Source: Streptomyces sp. SJL17-4
GTDB taxonomy: Bacteria; Actinomycetota; Actinomycetes; Streptomycetales; Streptomycetaceae
Assembly (NCBI RefSeq): GCF_036826855.1
Contig: NZ_CP104578.1
Span: forward strand, 3,658,001-3,722,000
DNA: 64,000 nucleotides
Reading direction: 5' to 3'
Shown here: positions 18,638 to 28,691 of the stretch, piece after piece
How the letters are laid out: each line of letters begins with the position of its first letter
Numbering within the stretch: the stretch's first letter is position 1
Made by a program: the position numbers and the translations under genes
The notes under the pieces: model-generated
What the model was told of the DNA's origin: nothing
Seen by the model: the letters and a program-made list of their open reading frames with translations, nothing else
Databases searched by the model: none

Positions 18638-19038
18638 GCCAGGACGCCCTTCTTGTACGCGTAGAGCAGCCCCACGGCCAGGAAGCCGAGGAAGACGAAC
18701 ATCTCGACCAGGGTCGTGGCGCCGTAGCCGGGCGCGGCGAAGACCGTCGCCCAGGGGAAGAGGAAGATCGAGTCGACGGCGAAGATGACGTAGAGGAAGG
18801 CGTACACGTAGTAGCGGACCTGGGTGTGCGCCCAGCCCTCCCCCACGGGGTCGACACCGCACTCGTACGTGAGGAGCTTCTCGGGCGTCGGCACGACAGG
18901 CCTCAGCAGTCGGCCCGCGCCGAACGCAACGGCGACGAAGAGCACTCCGACGACGGCGAGCAGGCCGACGACGGAGTACGTCTGGAAGTAGTCCGCCGCG
19001 CCCACCGCGTCGGCCGCGACAACGGTCGGTTCGCGCAC
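18628..19038 (-). CDS. nuoA: NADH-quinone oxidoreductase subunit A, second copy
   Basis: A 136-residue three-helix subunit at the head of the second nuo operon. The signature Y-E-C-G-V-D-P-V-G lies in the loop after helix 1, and the F-L-Y-V-I-F-A-V-D helix follows. Start GTG at 19038, with GGAC/GGGGCGGAC purines upstream. The promoter must lie in 19039-19431. Confidence 0.92.
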   Translation of the reverse strand: MREPTVVAADAVGAADYFQTYSVVGLLAVVGVLFVAVAFGAGRLLRPVVPTPEKLLTYECGVDPVGEGWAHTQVRYYVYAFLYVIFAVDSIFLFPWATVFAAPGYGATTLVEMFVFLGFLAVGLLYAYKKGVLAWT

Positions 19039-19148
19039 GTCCGTCCGCCCCTCGGTCTCGGTGTCTCATGAGTCACTTCTGTACGCACGCGAGTCTAGGC
19101 CCTGCTAAAGAGACCGTAAGCAGTCGCGTGAACACCGTCCTCGCGCGC

Positions 19149-19359
19149 TCCTCGTACGAGCCCGGTGCGGCCCTCGTACGAGCCTGGTGCGGGCCTCGTT
19201 CCGGGCCCGGTGCAGGCCTCGGCCCGGGCCTGGTGCGGGCCTCGTTCCGGGCCCGGTGCGGGCCTCGTTCCGGGCCCGGCGCGGGCCCGGTGCCGTCCTC
19301 ATCCGGGCCCTGGGCCGGTCCTCGTACGACCCGGTGCCAGTCCCCTTGCGAGCCTGGTG
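19149..19359. repeat. degenerate 23-nt tandem repeats upstream of nuoA2
   Basis: About nine imperfect copies of a 23-nt unit, roughly CTCGT-T/A-C-C/G-G/A-GGCCCGGTGCGGGC, fill most of the 393-nt gap between nuoA2 (-) and the first sensor kinase (+). Several copies contain the palindrome CTCGTACGAG. No open frame has credible coding character here. The gap also must hold both divergent promoters. Confidence 0.7.
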
Positions 19360-19431
19360 GGGATATCCCCCCTGCCGCTCACCCACCTCCCCCATGGCGT
19401 CGCGCCGTCCTCGACCGGCAGGCTGGAGACC

Positions 19432-20658
19432 ATGACCGCCGATCTTGATCCCGCCGAGTCCTCCGGGGCCGCCGCCACCTCGTCCCCGCGCACGCGGCCG
19501 CCCAAGCGCACCGCCTACGGGAAGGAGACCTGGAAGGAGATCGCCTTCCTCCTCTCCAATCTCTTCACCGCGCTGGTCGGCTTCGTCTACGCGGTCGTGA
19601 GCGTGCTCCTCGGCGTCGGCCTGTCCGTCACCGTCATCGGGCTCCCGCTGCTCGCCCTCGGCCTGCGCGGCGCGCGCCTCATCGGCCGGTCGGAGCGGGC
19701 TCGCGCCCGGGGGCTGCTCGGGGTCGAGGTCGCCGAACCGTCCCCGCTGCCGCCGCGCGGCGGCTTCTTCGGCTGGCTGTGGAGCACGTTGAAGGACCCG
19801 GTGGCCTGGCGGACGCAGCTGTACGGGCTGATCCGGCTGCCCTGGGGGATCGTGACGTTCACGATCGCGCTCGTCTCGCTCATCGTTCTCTGGCCCGTAC
19901 TGCCCTTCCTGTCCCGGGGCATGGCCAACGCCGACCGGGGCATGGTCCGTGGCCTCCTCTCCCCCTCCGACGAGCTGGAGCGGCGGATCGCCGAGCTGGA
20001 GTCGGACCGGGGTGTCGTCGTCGACACCGCGGCGGCGGACCTGCGGCGCATCGAGCGGGACCTGCACGACGGGGCGCAGGCCCGGCTCGTCGCGCTCGCG
20101 ATGGGGCTCGGCCTCGCGAAGGAGAAGCTCCTCGACGACCCCGAGACGGCCGCCGCGATGGTCGACGAGGCGCACGGCGAGGTGAAGCTCGCGCTCCAGG
20201 AACTGCGGGACCTCGCCCGGGGCATCCACCCGGCCGTGCTCACCGACCGCGGGCTGAGCGCCGCGCTGTCCTCGGTGTCGGCGCGCTGCACGGTGCCGGT
20301 GAAGGTGACGGTGGATCTGTCGGAGCGGCCGGCGGAGGCGATCGAGGGCATCGCGTACTTCACGGTGTCGGAGCTGCTCCAGAACGTCTCGAAGCACGCG
20401 CGGGCGCGGTCGGCGTCCGTGGAGGTGTGGCGGGCGAAGGACCGGCTGCTGCTCCAGGTACGGGACGACGGGGCGGGCGGTGCCCGCTTCGACGGCGGCA
20501 CGGGCCTCGCGGGCCTCGCGGAACGGCTCGGAGCGGTGGACGGCCTGCTCGTCCTGGACTCACCGGAGGGCGGCCCGACGACGGTGACGGCGGAACTGCC
20601 GTGGCGGTCGCGCCCGGGGGGCGTGACGGCGCGGGCCGCCGCCGGCGCGGGCGCGTAG
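19432..20658 (+). CDS. sensor histidine kinase (NarL-type HisKA_3), first of pair
   Basis: A 408-residue membrane kinase. The hydrophobic N-terminal half (helices near 36-80 and 125-160) is a short sensor region. It is followed by the dimerisation box R-D-L-H-D-G-A-Q with His212, and the ATPase domain with V-S-E-L-L-Q-N-V (N box) and D-D-G-A-G-G (G box). It acts with a NarL/FixJ regulator. The ATG has a GGAGAC purine stretch upstream. It is divergent from nuoA2 and upstream of a close paralogue. Confidence 0.9.
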   Translation: MTADLDPAESSGAAATSSPRTRPPKRTAYGKETWKEIAFLLSNLFTALVGFVYAVVSVLLGVGLSVTVIGLPLLALGLRGARLIGRSERARARGLLGVEVAEPSPLPPRGGFFGWLWSTLKDPVAWRTQLYGLIRLPWGIVTFTIALVSLIVLWPVLPFLSRGMANADRGMVRGLLSPSDELERRIAELESDRGVVVDTAAADLRRIERDLHDGAQARLVALAMGLGLAKEKLLDDPETAAAMVDEAHGEVKLALQELRDLARGIHPAVLTDRGLSAALSSVSARCTVPVKVTVDLSERPAEAIEGIAYFTVSELLQNVSKHARARSASVEVWRAKDRLLLQVRDDGAGGARFDGGTGLAGLAERLGAVDGLLVLDSPEGGPTTVTAELPWRSRPGGVTARAAAGAGA

Positions 20659-20689
20659 GTGGGGGACTCGAACACCGGTAGCCGAGTGC

Positions 20690-20736
20690 GCGGGCCGACG
20701 GGGGAGCGAACGACGCTCGTTCCCCCGTCGGCCCGC
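20690..20736 (+). terminator. strong terminator after first sensor kinase
   Basis: A 20-bp stem with one mismatch and a 7-nt loop, about 32 nt after the stop codon. It isolates the first kinase from the second. 20741-20800 after it is a run of GCCGTTGC-like short repeats with no gene. Confidence 0.85.
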
Positions 20737-20855
20737 TGCGCCGTTGTGCCGCCGTGCCGTTGCGCCGCTGCGCCTCCGTGCCGCTGAGCCGCCGTGCCCG
20801 GCACCAGCCCCCAGAGCACCGCCGGCGCGCCGCCCCGCGCGCCCGCCGTCCCCCC

Positions 20856-20894
20856 AGGCAGGGAAAACCCCCGCTAGGTAGGGAAAACCCCCGC
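20856..20894 (+). promoter_or_regulatory. tandem 20-nt repeats upstream of second sensor kinase
   Basis: AGG-C/T-AGGGAAAACCCCCGC occurs twice, exactly 20 nt apart (two helical turns). The core GGGAAAACCC is itself an inverted repeat. This looks like a pair of binding sites for a dimeric regulator, possibly the cognate response regulator encoded nearby. It lies about 100 nt before the kinase start. Confidence 0.6.
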
Positions 20895-20992
20895 CCCCAG
20901 ACGCCCACCCGCCTCATGGTCCGGCGGGGCCCGACGCGGAACCCTGGGATACGTACCGCCCGCCCCTCCCTGAGCAGAGAAGGACCCCCGCG

Positions 20993-22276
20993 ATGGCCTC
21001 CCACCTCCCCGCCGCGATCCGCGCGCCGTTCGAGGGCCGCACGTGGCGTGCGCTGCTCTACGTGCTGATCGGGCTGCCGCTGAGCGTCTGCTGGTTCGCG
21101 CTCTCCATCGCCTTCGTCTCGGCCGGCGCCGGGCTGCTCATCACCTTCCTCGGCGTGCCGATCCTCGCCGGGGCCCTCGCCATGTGCCGGGGCTTCGGCG
21201 CCGTCGAGCGGGCCCGGGCGCGTGCCCTGCTCGATGCCGACGTGCGCGCGCCGGAGCCGGTACGGGGTCGGACCGGCGGAGCCTTCTCCTGGATGGGTGC
21301 CATGTTGAAGAGCGGGGCGTCCTGGCGGCACCTGCTGTACGCGGTCGTGCACATGCCGTGGGCGGTCTTCTCGTTCTCGGTGACCGTGGCCTTCTGGACC
21401 TGGGGCTGGGGCCTCTTCACGTATCCGCTGTGGAAGTGGGTCTTCCCCGCGTACGTCGGGCAGGACGGCATTCAGCTGTACGGCGACGGAACCCACAACT
21501 TCTACCTCGACTCCCCCTTCGAGGTCGCCGTCACCAGCCTCGTCGGGCTGCTCTTCGTGATGGCCGGGCCCTGGCTCCTGCGCGGGTTCGTCGCCGTCGA
21601 CCGGTTCCTCGTCTCCGGGCTCCTCGGGCCCTCCCGGCTCGCCTCGCGGGTCACCGAGCTGGAGTCGGACCGGGGCGTGGTCGTCGACACCGCCGCGGCG
21701 GACCTGCGGCGCATCGAACGCGATCTGCACGACGGGGCGCAGGCCCGGCTCGCCGCGCTCGCCTTGGATCTCGGGCTCGCGAAGGAGAAGCTCGCGGAGG
21801 ATCCGCAGGCGGCGGCGGTGCTCGTCGACGAGGCGCACGGCGAGGTGAAGCTCGCGCTCCAGGAGCTGCGGGATCTGGCGCGGGGCATCCACCCCGCGGT
21901 CCTCACCGACCGGGGTCTGGACGCGGCGCTGTCGGCGGTGGCCTCGCGGTGCGCGGTTCCGGTGTCGGTGGACGTCGACCTGCCGGCGCGGCCGGTCGCG
22001 GCCATCGAGGGCATCGCGTACTTCACCGTCTCGGAGCTGCTGCGGAACGTCACGGCGCATGCGCGGGCGCGGCGGGCCTGGGTGGAGGTGTGGCGTACGG
22101 GCGACCGGCTGATGCTTCAGGTGCGGGACGACGGGGTGGGCGGGGCGCATGTCGTGACCGGGCGGAGTCTGTCCTCGCTCTCCGACCGGGTGGGGGCGGT
22201 GGACGGGGTGCTCGCGGTGGACTCGCCGGAGGGCGGGCCCACGACGGTGACGGTGGAGCTGCCCTGGCGGGCGTGA
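20993..22276 (+). CDS. sensor histidine kinase (NarL-type HisKA_3), second of pair
   Basis: A 427-residue paralogue of the preceding kinase. It has a longer sensor region with four hydrophobic stretches (about 22-63, 112-145, 178-200) and an insertion near 150-172 containing Y-G-D-G-T-H. From about residue 222 the core is nearly the same as in the first kinase, including R-D-L-H-D-G-A-Q (His246) and the N and G boxes. The ATG at 20993 has AGAGAAGGA upstream. Confidence 0.9.
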   Translation: MASHLPAAIRAPFEGRTWRALLYVLIGLPLSVCWFALSIAFVSAGAGLLITFLGVPILAGALAMCRGFGAVERARARALLDADVRAPEPVRGRTGGAFSWMGAMLKSGASWRHLLYAVVHMPWAVFSFSVTVAFWTWGWGLFTYPLWKWVFPAYVGQDGIQLYGDGTHNFYLDSPFEVAVTSLVGLLFVMAGPWLLRGFVAVDRFLVSGLLGPSRLASRVTELESDRGVVVDTAAADLRRIERDLHDGAQARLAALALDLGLAKEKLAEDPQAAAVLVDEAHGEVKLALQELRDLARGIHPAVLTDRGLDAALSAVASRCAVPVSVDVDLPARPVAAIEGIAYFTVSELLRNVTAHARARRAWVEVWRTGDRLMLQVRDDGVGGAHVVTGRSLSSLSDRVGAVDGVLAVDSPEGGPTTVTVELPWRA

Positions 22277-22312
22277 CGCTGCGCTGGGCGCGCCGGAGGT
22301 GGCAATCCTCCT

Positions 22313-22363
22313 CATGTGACAGTCCTCCGCATGTGACAGTCCTTCGCATGTGACAGTCCTCCT
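22313..22363 (+). repeat. three 17-nt direct repeats before the response regulator
   Basis: CATGTGACAGTCCT-C/T-C-G/T repeats three times in tandem without spacer, with a degraded fourth copy just before (22299-22312). It lies between the second sensor kinase and the response regulator, about 120 nt before the latter's start. It could be an iterated operator. Confidence 0.8.
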
Positions 22364-22479
22364 CCCGCGAATGAGCACGACGCGAGGCGACCCTGCGATG
22401 CTGGCCGAGTCGTAGGAAGTACTCGGGCAAGAAGGCATGGGGGCTGTTGGGCGTGGCTGTGGATCAAGAGGGCGGGCGC

Positions 22480-23139
22480 GTGCGGGTGGTCATCGCCGAG
22501 GATTCCGTGTTGCTGCGGGAGGGGCTGACCCGGCTGCTCACCGATCTCGGGCATGACGTGGTCGCCGGCGTGGGGGACGGTGACGCGCTCGTCGAGACCG
22601 TGGCCGGGCTCGCCGCGCAGGGTGCGTTGCCCGACGTCGTCGTCGCCGACGTGCGGATGCCGCCGACGCACACGGACGAGGGGGTCCGCGCGGCCGTGCG
22701 GCTGCGCAAGGAGCATCCGGGACTCGGCGTGCTCGTGCTGTCGCAGTACGTGGAGGAGCAGTACGCCACCGAACTTCTGGCCGGCTCCAGTCGCGGTGTC
22801 GGCTATCTGCTGAAGGACCGGGTCGCCGAGGTCCGGGAGTTCGTGGACGCCGTGGTGCGGGTCGCCGGCGGCGGTACGGCGCTCGACCCGGAGGTCGTGC
22901 AGCAGCTGCTGGGCCGGAGCCGTCAGCAGGACGTACTGGCGAATCTGACGCCGCGCGAGCGGGAGGTCCTCGGTCTGATGGCGGAGGGGCGGACGAACTC
23001 GGCGATCGCGAAGGCGCTGGTCGTGAGCGACGGCGCGGTGGAGAAGCACATCAGCAACATCTTCCTGAAGCTGGGGCTCTCGCCGAGTGACGGCGATCAT
23101 CGACGGGTACTGGCGGTGTTGACGTATCTGAAATCCTGA
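22480..23139 (+). CDS. NarL/FixJ family response regulator
   Basis: A 219-residue two-domain regulator. The receiver domain (1-120) shows the acidic pair E-D at 7-8, phospho-acceptor Asp57 in V-V-V-A-D-V-R-M and Lys112. A LuxR-type helix-turn-helix with L-T-P-R-E-R-E-V-L and S-D-G-A-V-E-K-H-I lies near 150-195. The GTG at 22480 is preferred because AAGAGGG lies 7 nt upstream and the family usually starts M-R-V-V-I-A-E-D; TTG 22447 or GTG 22453 would add 9-11 residues. It probably pairs with both upstream kinases. Confidence 0.9.
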   Translation: MRVVIAEDSVLLREGLTRLLTDLGHDVVAGVGDGDALVETVAGLAAQGALPDVVVADVRMPPTHTDEGVRAAVRLRKEHPGLGVLVLSQYVEEQYATELLAGSSRGVGYLLKDRVAEVREFVDAVVRVAGGGTALDPEVVQQLLGRSRQQDVLANLTPREREVLGLMAEGRTNSAIAKALVVSDGAVEKHISNIFLKLGLSPSDGDHRRVLAVLTYLKS

Positions 23140-23162
23140 TCATCTGACACCCTGTCAGATGA
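23140..23162 (+). promoter_or_regulatory. perfect inverted repeat TCATCTGACA-ccc-TGTCAGATGA
   Basis: A perfect 10-bp inverted repeat with a 3-nt spacer begins one base after the response-regulator stop. It can act as a terminator hairpin or as an operator with TGACA-TGTCA half-sites for the korAB unit. The rest of 23163-23461 holds no convincing gene. A CCGCC/GGCGG hairpin occurs near 23417-23429 just before korA. Confidence 0.6.
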
Positions 23163-23461
23163 CGTGGGGCCGCCGGCCGGAGTCGCGACCCGGCGGGCGG
23201 CCGATGGCGGCCCCCAGGGGCCCTAGGTCCAATGAATGAGGCGGAATCCGGCTTTCCGGAACACTCCGGGTGGCGACAGAACGTGACAATTCAGGGCAAG
23301 AGGGCATCTCAAAAAGAGGTCCATGATGTGAGAAGTCCCGGGAAGGCCCTCCTTACCGTCGTAGGGTGGGCTTCGGGACGGACGGTGATCGGCCGACCGC
23401 ATCCCGAGCCTTCTCCCGCCTCCGGCGGAGAGTCCCCTTGCCGCGAGGGAGGTCCAGTTCA

Positions 23462-26444
<2,983 letters not shown>

Positions 26445-26463
26445 CACGCCTGCGTGAATACGT

Positions 26464-26500
26464 GGAAGAGGCCCGAGCCGCACCCCGGCCCGGGCCTTCC
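26464..26500. terminator. terminator between korB and convergent kinase gene
   Basis: GGAAG-(AG)-GCCCG pairs with CGGGC-CTTCC (10 bp with a 2-nt bulge) in the 56-nt gap between the two stop codons, serving both directions. Confidence 0.65.
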
Positions 26501-28690
26501 TCACGCTCCCTTGATCGCCGCCTTCTCGAACTCACCGAGGAAGCGGGGCACTCCGCCCTTCACCTGCCAGAGGTAGAGCCCGACGAGCTGAGCGGAGCTG
26601 CTCTCCTTGCCCTGGGCCGAGTACGTCTTGCCGAACCCCTTGAAGGTGCTCGACACAAGGCTGTTCGCGACGCCGGACGCCTCCGACTCGGCGTGGTTCC
26701 CGACCGTCGTACGCAGCGCCTGGATCATCCAGCTGACGGCCTCGTACGCCTCGGTGGCGTACCGCTCCACGGGAGTCGTCCGGGCCACCTTCCAGCGCTT
26801 GCGGTACGCGGCGGTGAACGCGGCCGCCGCCGGGTAGGCGTCGGGGTCGACGTAACTCGTGCCGAAGTACCAGCCCTCGGCCGCCGGCCCAGCCAGGGCC
26901 AAGAACTCCGGCTGGAGGGCGTACTCGACGCTCCCCCGATAGCCCTCGTACCCCTGCTCCCGCAGGGCCTTGGCGCACAGGGCCGCCCGCCGCGCCGAGT
27001 CGCCCAGATACACGACGCCCTGCGGGTCGGTCGCGAGGGCGGCCCGTACGGCGGGCCCGAAGTCCTCGCTGTCGGCCTCCACGGGGTGCGAGGTCGCCAC
27101 CCCGCCCCGGTCCTGCGCGGGCGGAGTGCCCTTGATGCTCCTGACGGCGAACCAGCTGTACCGTCCGGCGGCGCGGTCCTCCACCAGGGCGGTCCGCAGG
27201 ACACCGCGCTCGGACAGGTAGCGGACGTAGGGCACGATCATCACGTCGGCGCCGGGCCTCGACTCGAAGTACGTCCGCTTGATCGTCTGGCCCTTCATCG
27301 AGCCGTCGTTGGGGGCCGTGGCGAGGACGCTCACCAACGGAACCGACCGTTCGACGAGTTCGCCCGTCGTGGCGAGGACGGTCGGGGTCGTCGTCGGCCC
27401 GAGGACGCCGACCAGCTTCTCGTTCTCGAGCAGGGTCCGGGTGGCGGTCCTGGCCCGCTGGGGAGAGCCGCCGTCGTCCAGGACAGTCAGCGCGAGGTCG
27501 AAGGGGCGGTTCCCGAGGGCGTTGAACATCTCCACGGCCACCTGGGCCCCTCGCTCCAGGGCCCGCCCGTCCGCCTTGGAGGGGCCGCTGAGGTCGGTGA
27601 CGACCCCCAGCGTGTACGTGGAGAGCGGACCGCCCGTGCCCGTGCCGGTCCCCGTACCCGTACCCGCCGGCGTACGGCTCAGGAGCCAGGCGGTCAGGCC
27701 GCCCGCGCCCGCGACGGCCACCGCCGATCCCCCCACCAGGAACGTACGCCGTGACGTCCCGCGCGGGGGCTCGGAGTCGACCAGCATCGTCGGCTCGGGG
27801 ACCGGCAGGTCCAGGACCCGCGAGGAGCGCTCGGCGATCAGCGCGGGCAGGCCCGCCGGCAGCCAGTCCCCCGCCGGCCCGTCTGCCTCCCCCAGCGCGG
27901 CCCGCACCTCAAGGGCCGTGGGCCGGCCGGCCGGATCCTTCGCCAGACAGGCCCTGACCAGCGGAAGAACCGTGCCCGGTACGCCGTCGAGGTCGGGCTC
28001 CTCGTGGACCGTCCGGTAGACGACCGCCGCCACCCCACCCGTACCGAAGGGCCGCTCCCCCGTCAGGGCGTACGCCAGGACGCAGCCGAGCGAGAAGACG
28101 TCGCTGGCCGGGCCGACCTCACCCGCCCCGGCGGCCCTGGCCTGCTCGGGGGCGAGGAAGCCGGGGGTGCCGATCATCGCGTCGGTGGCCGTCAGGGCGG
28201 TGGCCCCGGCGGACCGGGCGATGCCGAAGTCGATGAGCCGCGGGCCGTCGAGGGCGAGGAGGACGTTCCCCGGTTTGACGTCCCGGTGGACGAGCCCGGC
28301 CGCGTGCATGTCGGCGAGCGCGGACGCCAGCCGGGCGCCCAGGGCCCGTACGGTCGACTCGGGCAGGGCGCCGTGCAGGGCGACGGCCTCGGCGAGCGAG
28401 GGCCCCGGCACGAACTCGGTCGCCAGCCACGGCTCGCGGGCCTCCGGGTCCGCGCCGAGGACGCGCACCACCCAGCGGCCGGTGATCCGCTCGGCGGCCG
28501 CCGCCTCGCGCCGGAACCGCTCCCGGAAACCGGGGTCGGCGGCGTGCTCGGCCCGGATGAGCTTGAGCGCGGCGAGCGCCCCGCCGCCGGAGCGGGCGAG
28601 GTAGACCACGCCCATCCCTCCGGCGCCGAGGCGGCCGAGCAGCCGGTATCCGGCGATGGCCGACGGGTCGGCCTTGCCCAGTGGTCGCAT
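26501..28690 (-). CDS. receptor Ser/Thr kinase fused to solute-binding protein (second of pair)
   Basis: A 729-residue fusion. Residues about 10-280 are a eukaryotic-type Ser/Thr kinase: G-A-G-G-M-G loop, Lys43, H-R-D-V-K-P-G-N (135-142), D-F-G (154-156), A-P-E. One transmembrane segment follows at about 322-346, opened by S-R-R-T-F-L-V-G-G, a twin-arginine-like motif, and then a Gly-Thr-Gly-Thr linker. Residues about 365-729 resemble a branched-chain amino-acid type periplasmic-binding domain (L-G-V-V-T-D-L-S-G, G-V-L-G-P-T-T-T). It probably senses an extracellular small molecule and signals by phosphorylation. It starts 1 nt after its paralogue ends. Confidence 0.9.
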   Translation of the reverse strand: MRPLGKADPSAIAGYRLLGRLGAGGMGVVYLARSGGGALAALKLIRAEHAADPGFRERFRREAAAAERITGRWVVRVLGADPEAREPWLATEFVPGPSLAEAVALHGALPESTVRALGARLASALADMHAAGLVHRDVKPGNVLLALDGPRLIDFGIARSAGATALTATDAMIGTPGFLAPEQARAAGAGEVGPASDVFSLGCVLAYALTGERPFGTGGVAAVVYRTVHEEPDLDGVPGTVLPLVRACLAKDPAGRPTALEVRAALGEADGPAGDWLPAGLPALIAERSSRVLDLPVPEPTMLVDSEPPRGTSRRTFLVGGSAVAVAGAGGLTAWLLSRTPAGTGTGTGTGTGGPLSTYTLGVVTDLSGPSKADGRALERGAQVAVEMFNALGNRPFDLALTVLDDGGSPQRARTATRTLLENEKLVGVLGPTTTPTVLATTGELVERSVPLVSVLATAPNDGSMKGQTIKRTYFESRPGADVMIVPYVRYLSERGVLRTALVEDRAAGRYSWFAVRSIKGTPPAQDRGGVATSHPVEADSEDFGPAVRAALATDPQGVVYLGDSARRAALCAKALREQGYEGYRGSVEYALQPEFLALAGPAAEGWYFGTSYVDPDAYPAAAAFTAAYRKRWKVARTTPVERYATEAYEAVSWMIQALRTTVGNHAESEASGVANSLVSSTFKGFGKTYSAQGKESSSAQLVGLYLWQVKGGVPRFLGEFEKAAIKGA

Positions 28691-28691
28691 G

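Noticed and set aside
19149..19359. Possible CRISPR array
   Set aside because: Repeats are contiguous 23-nt units without unique spacers and no cas genes are nearby.
27640..27670. Repeated GTACCC/GTGCCG hexamers in the kinase gene as a microsatellite insertion
   Set aside because: They encode the in-frame Gly-Thr linker after the membrane helix and need no separate explanation.
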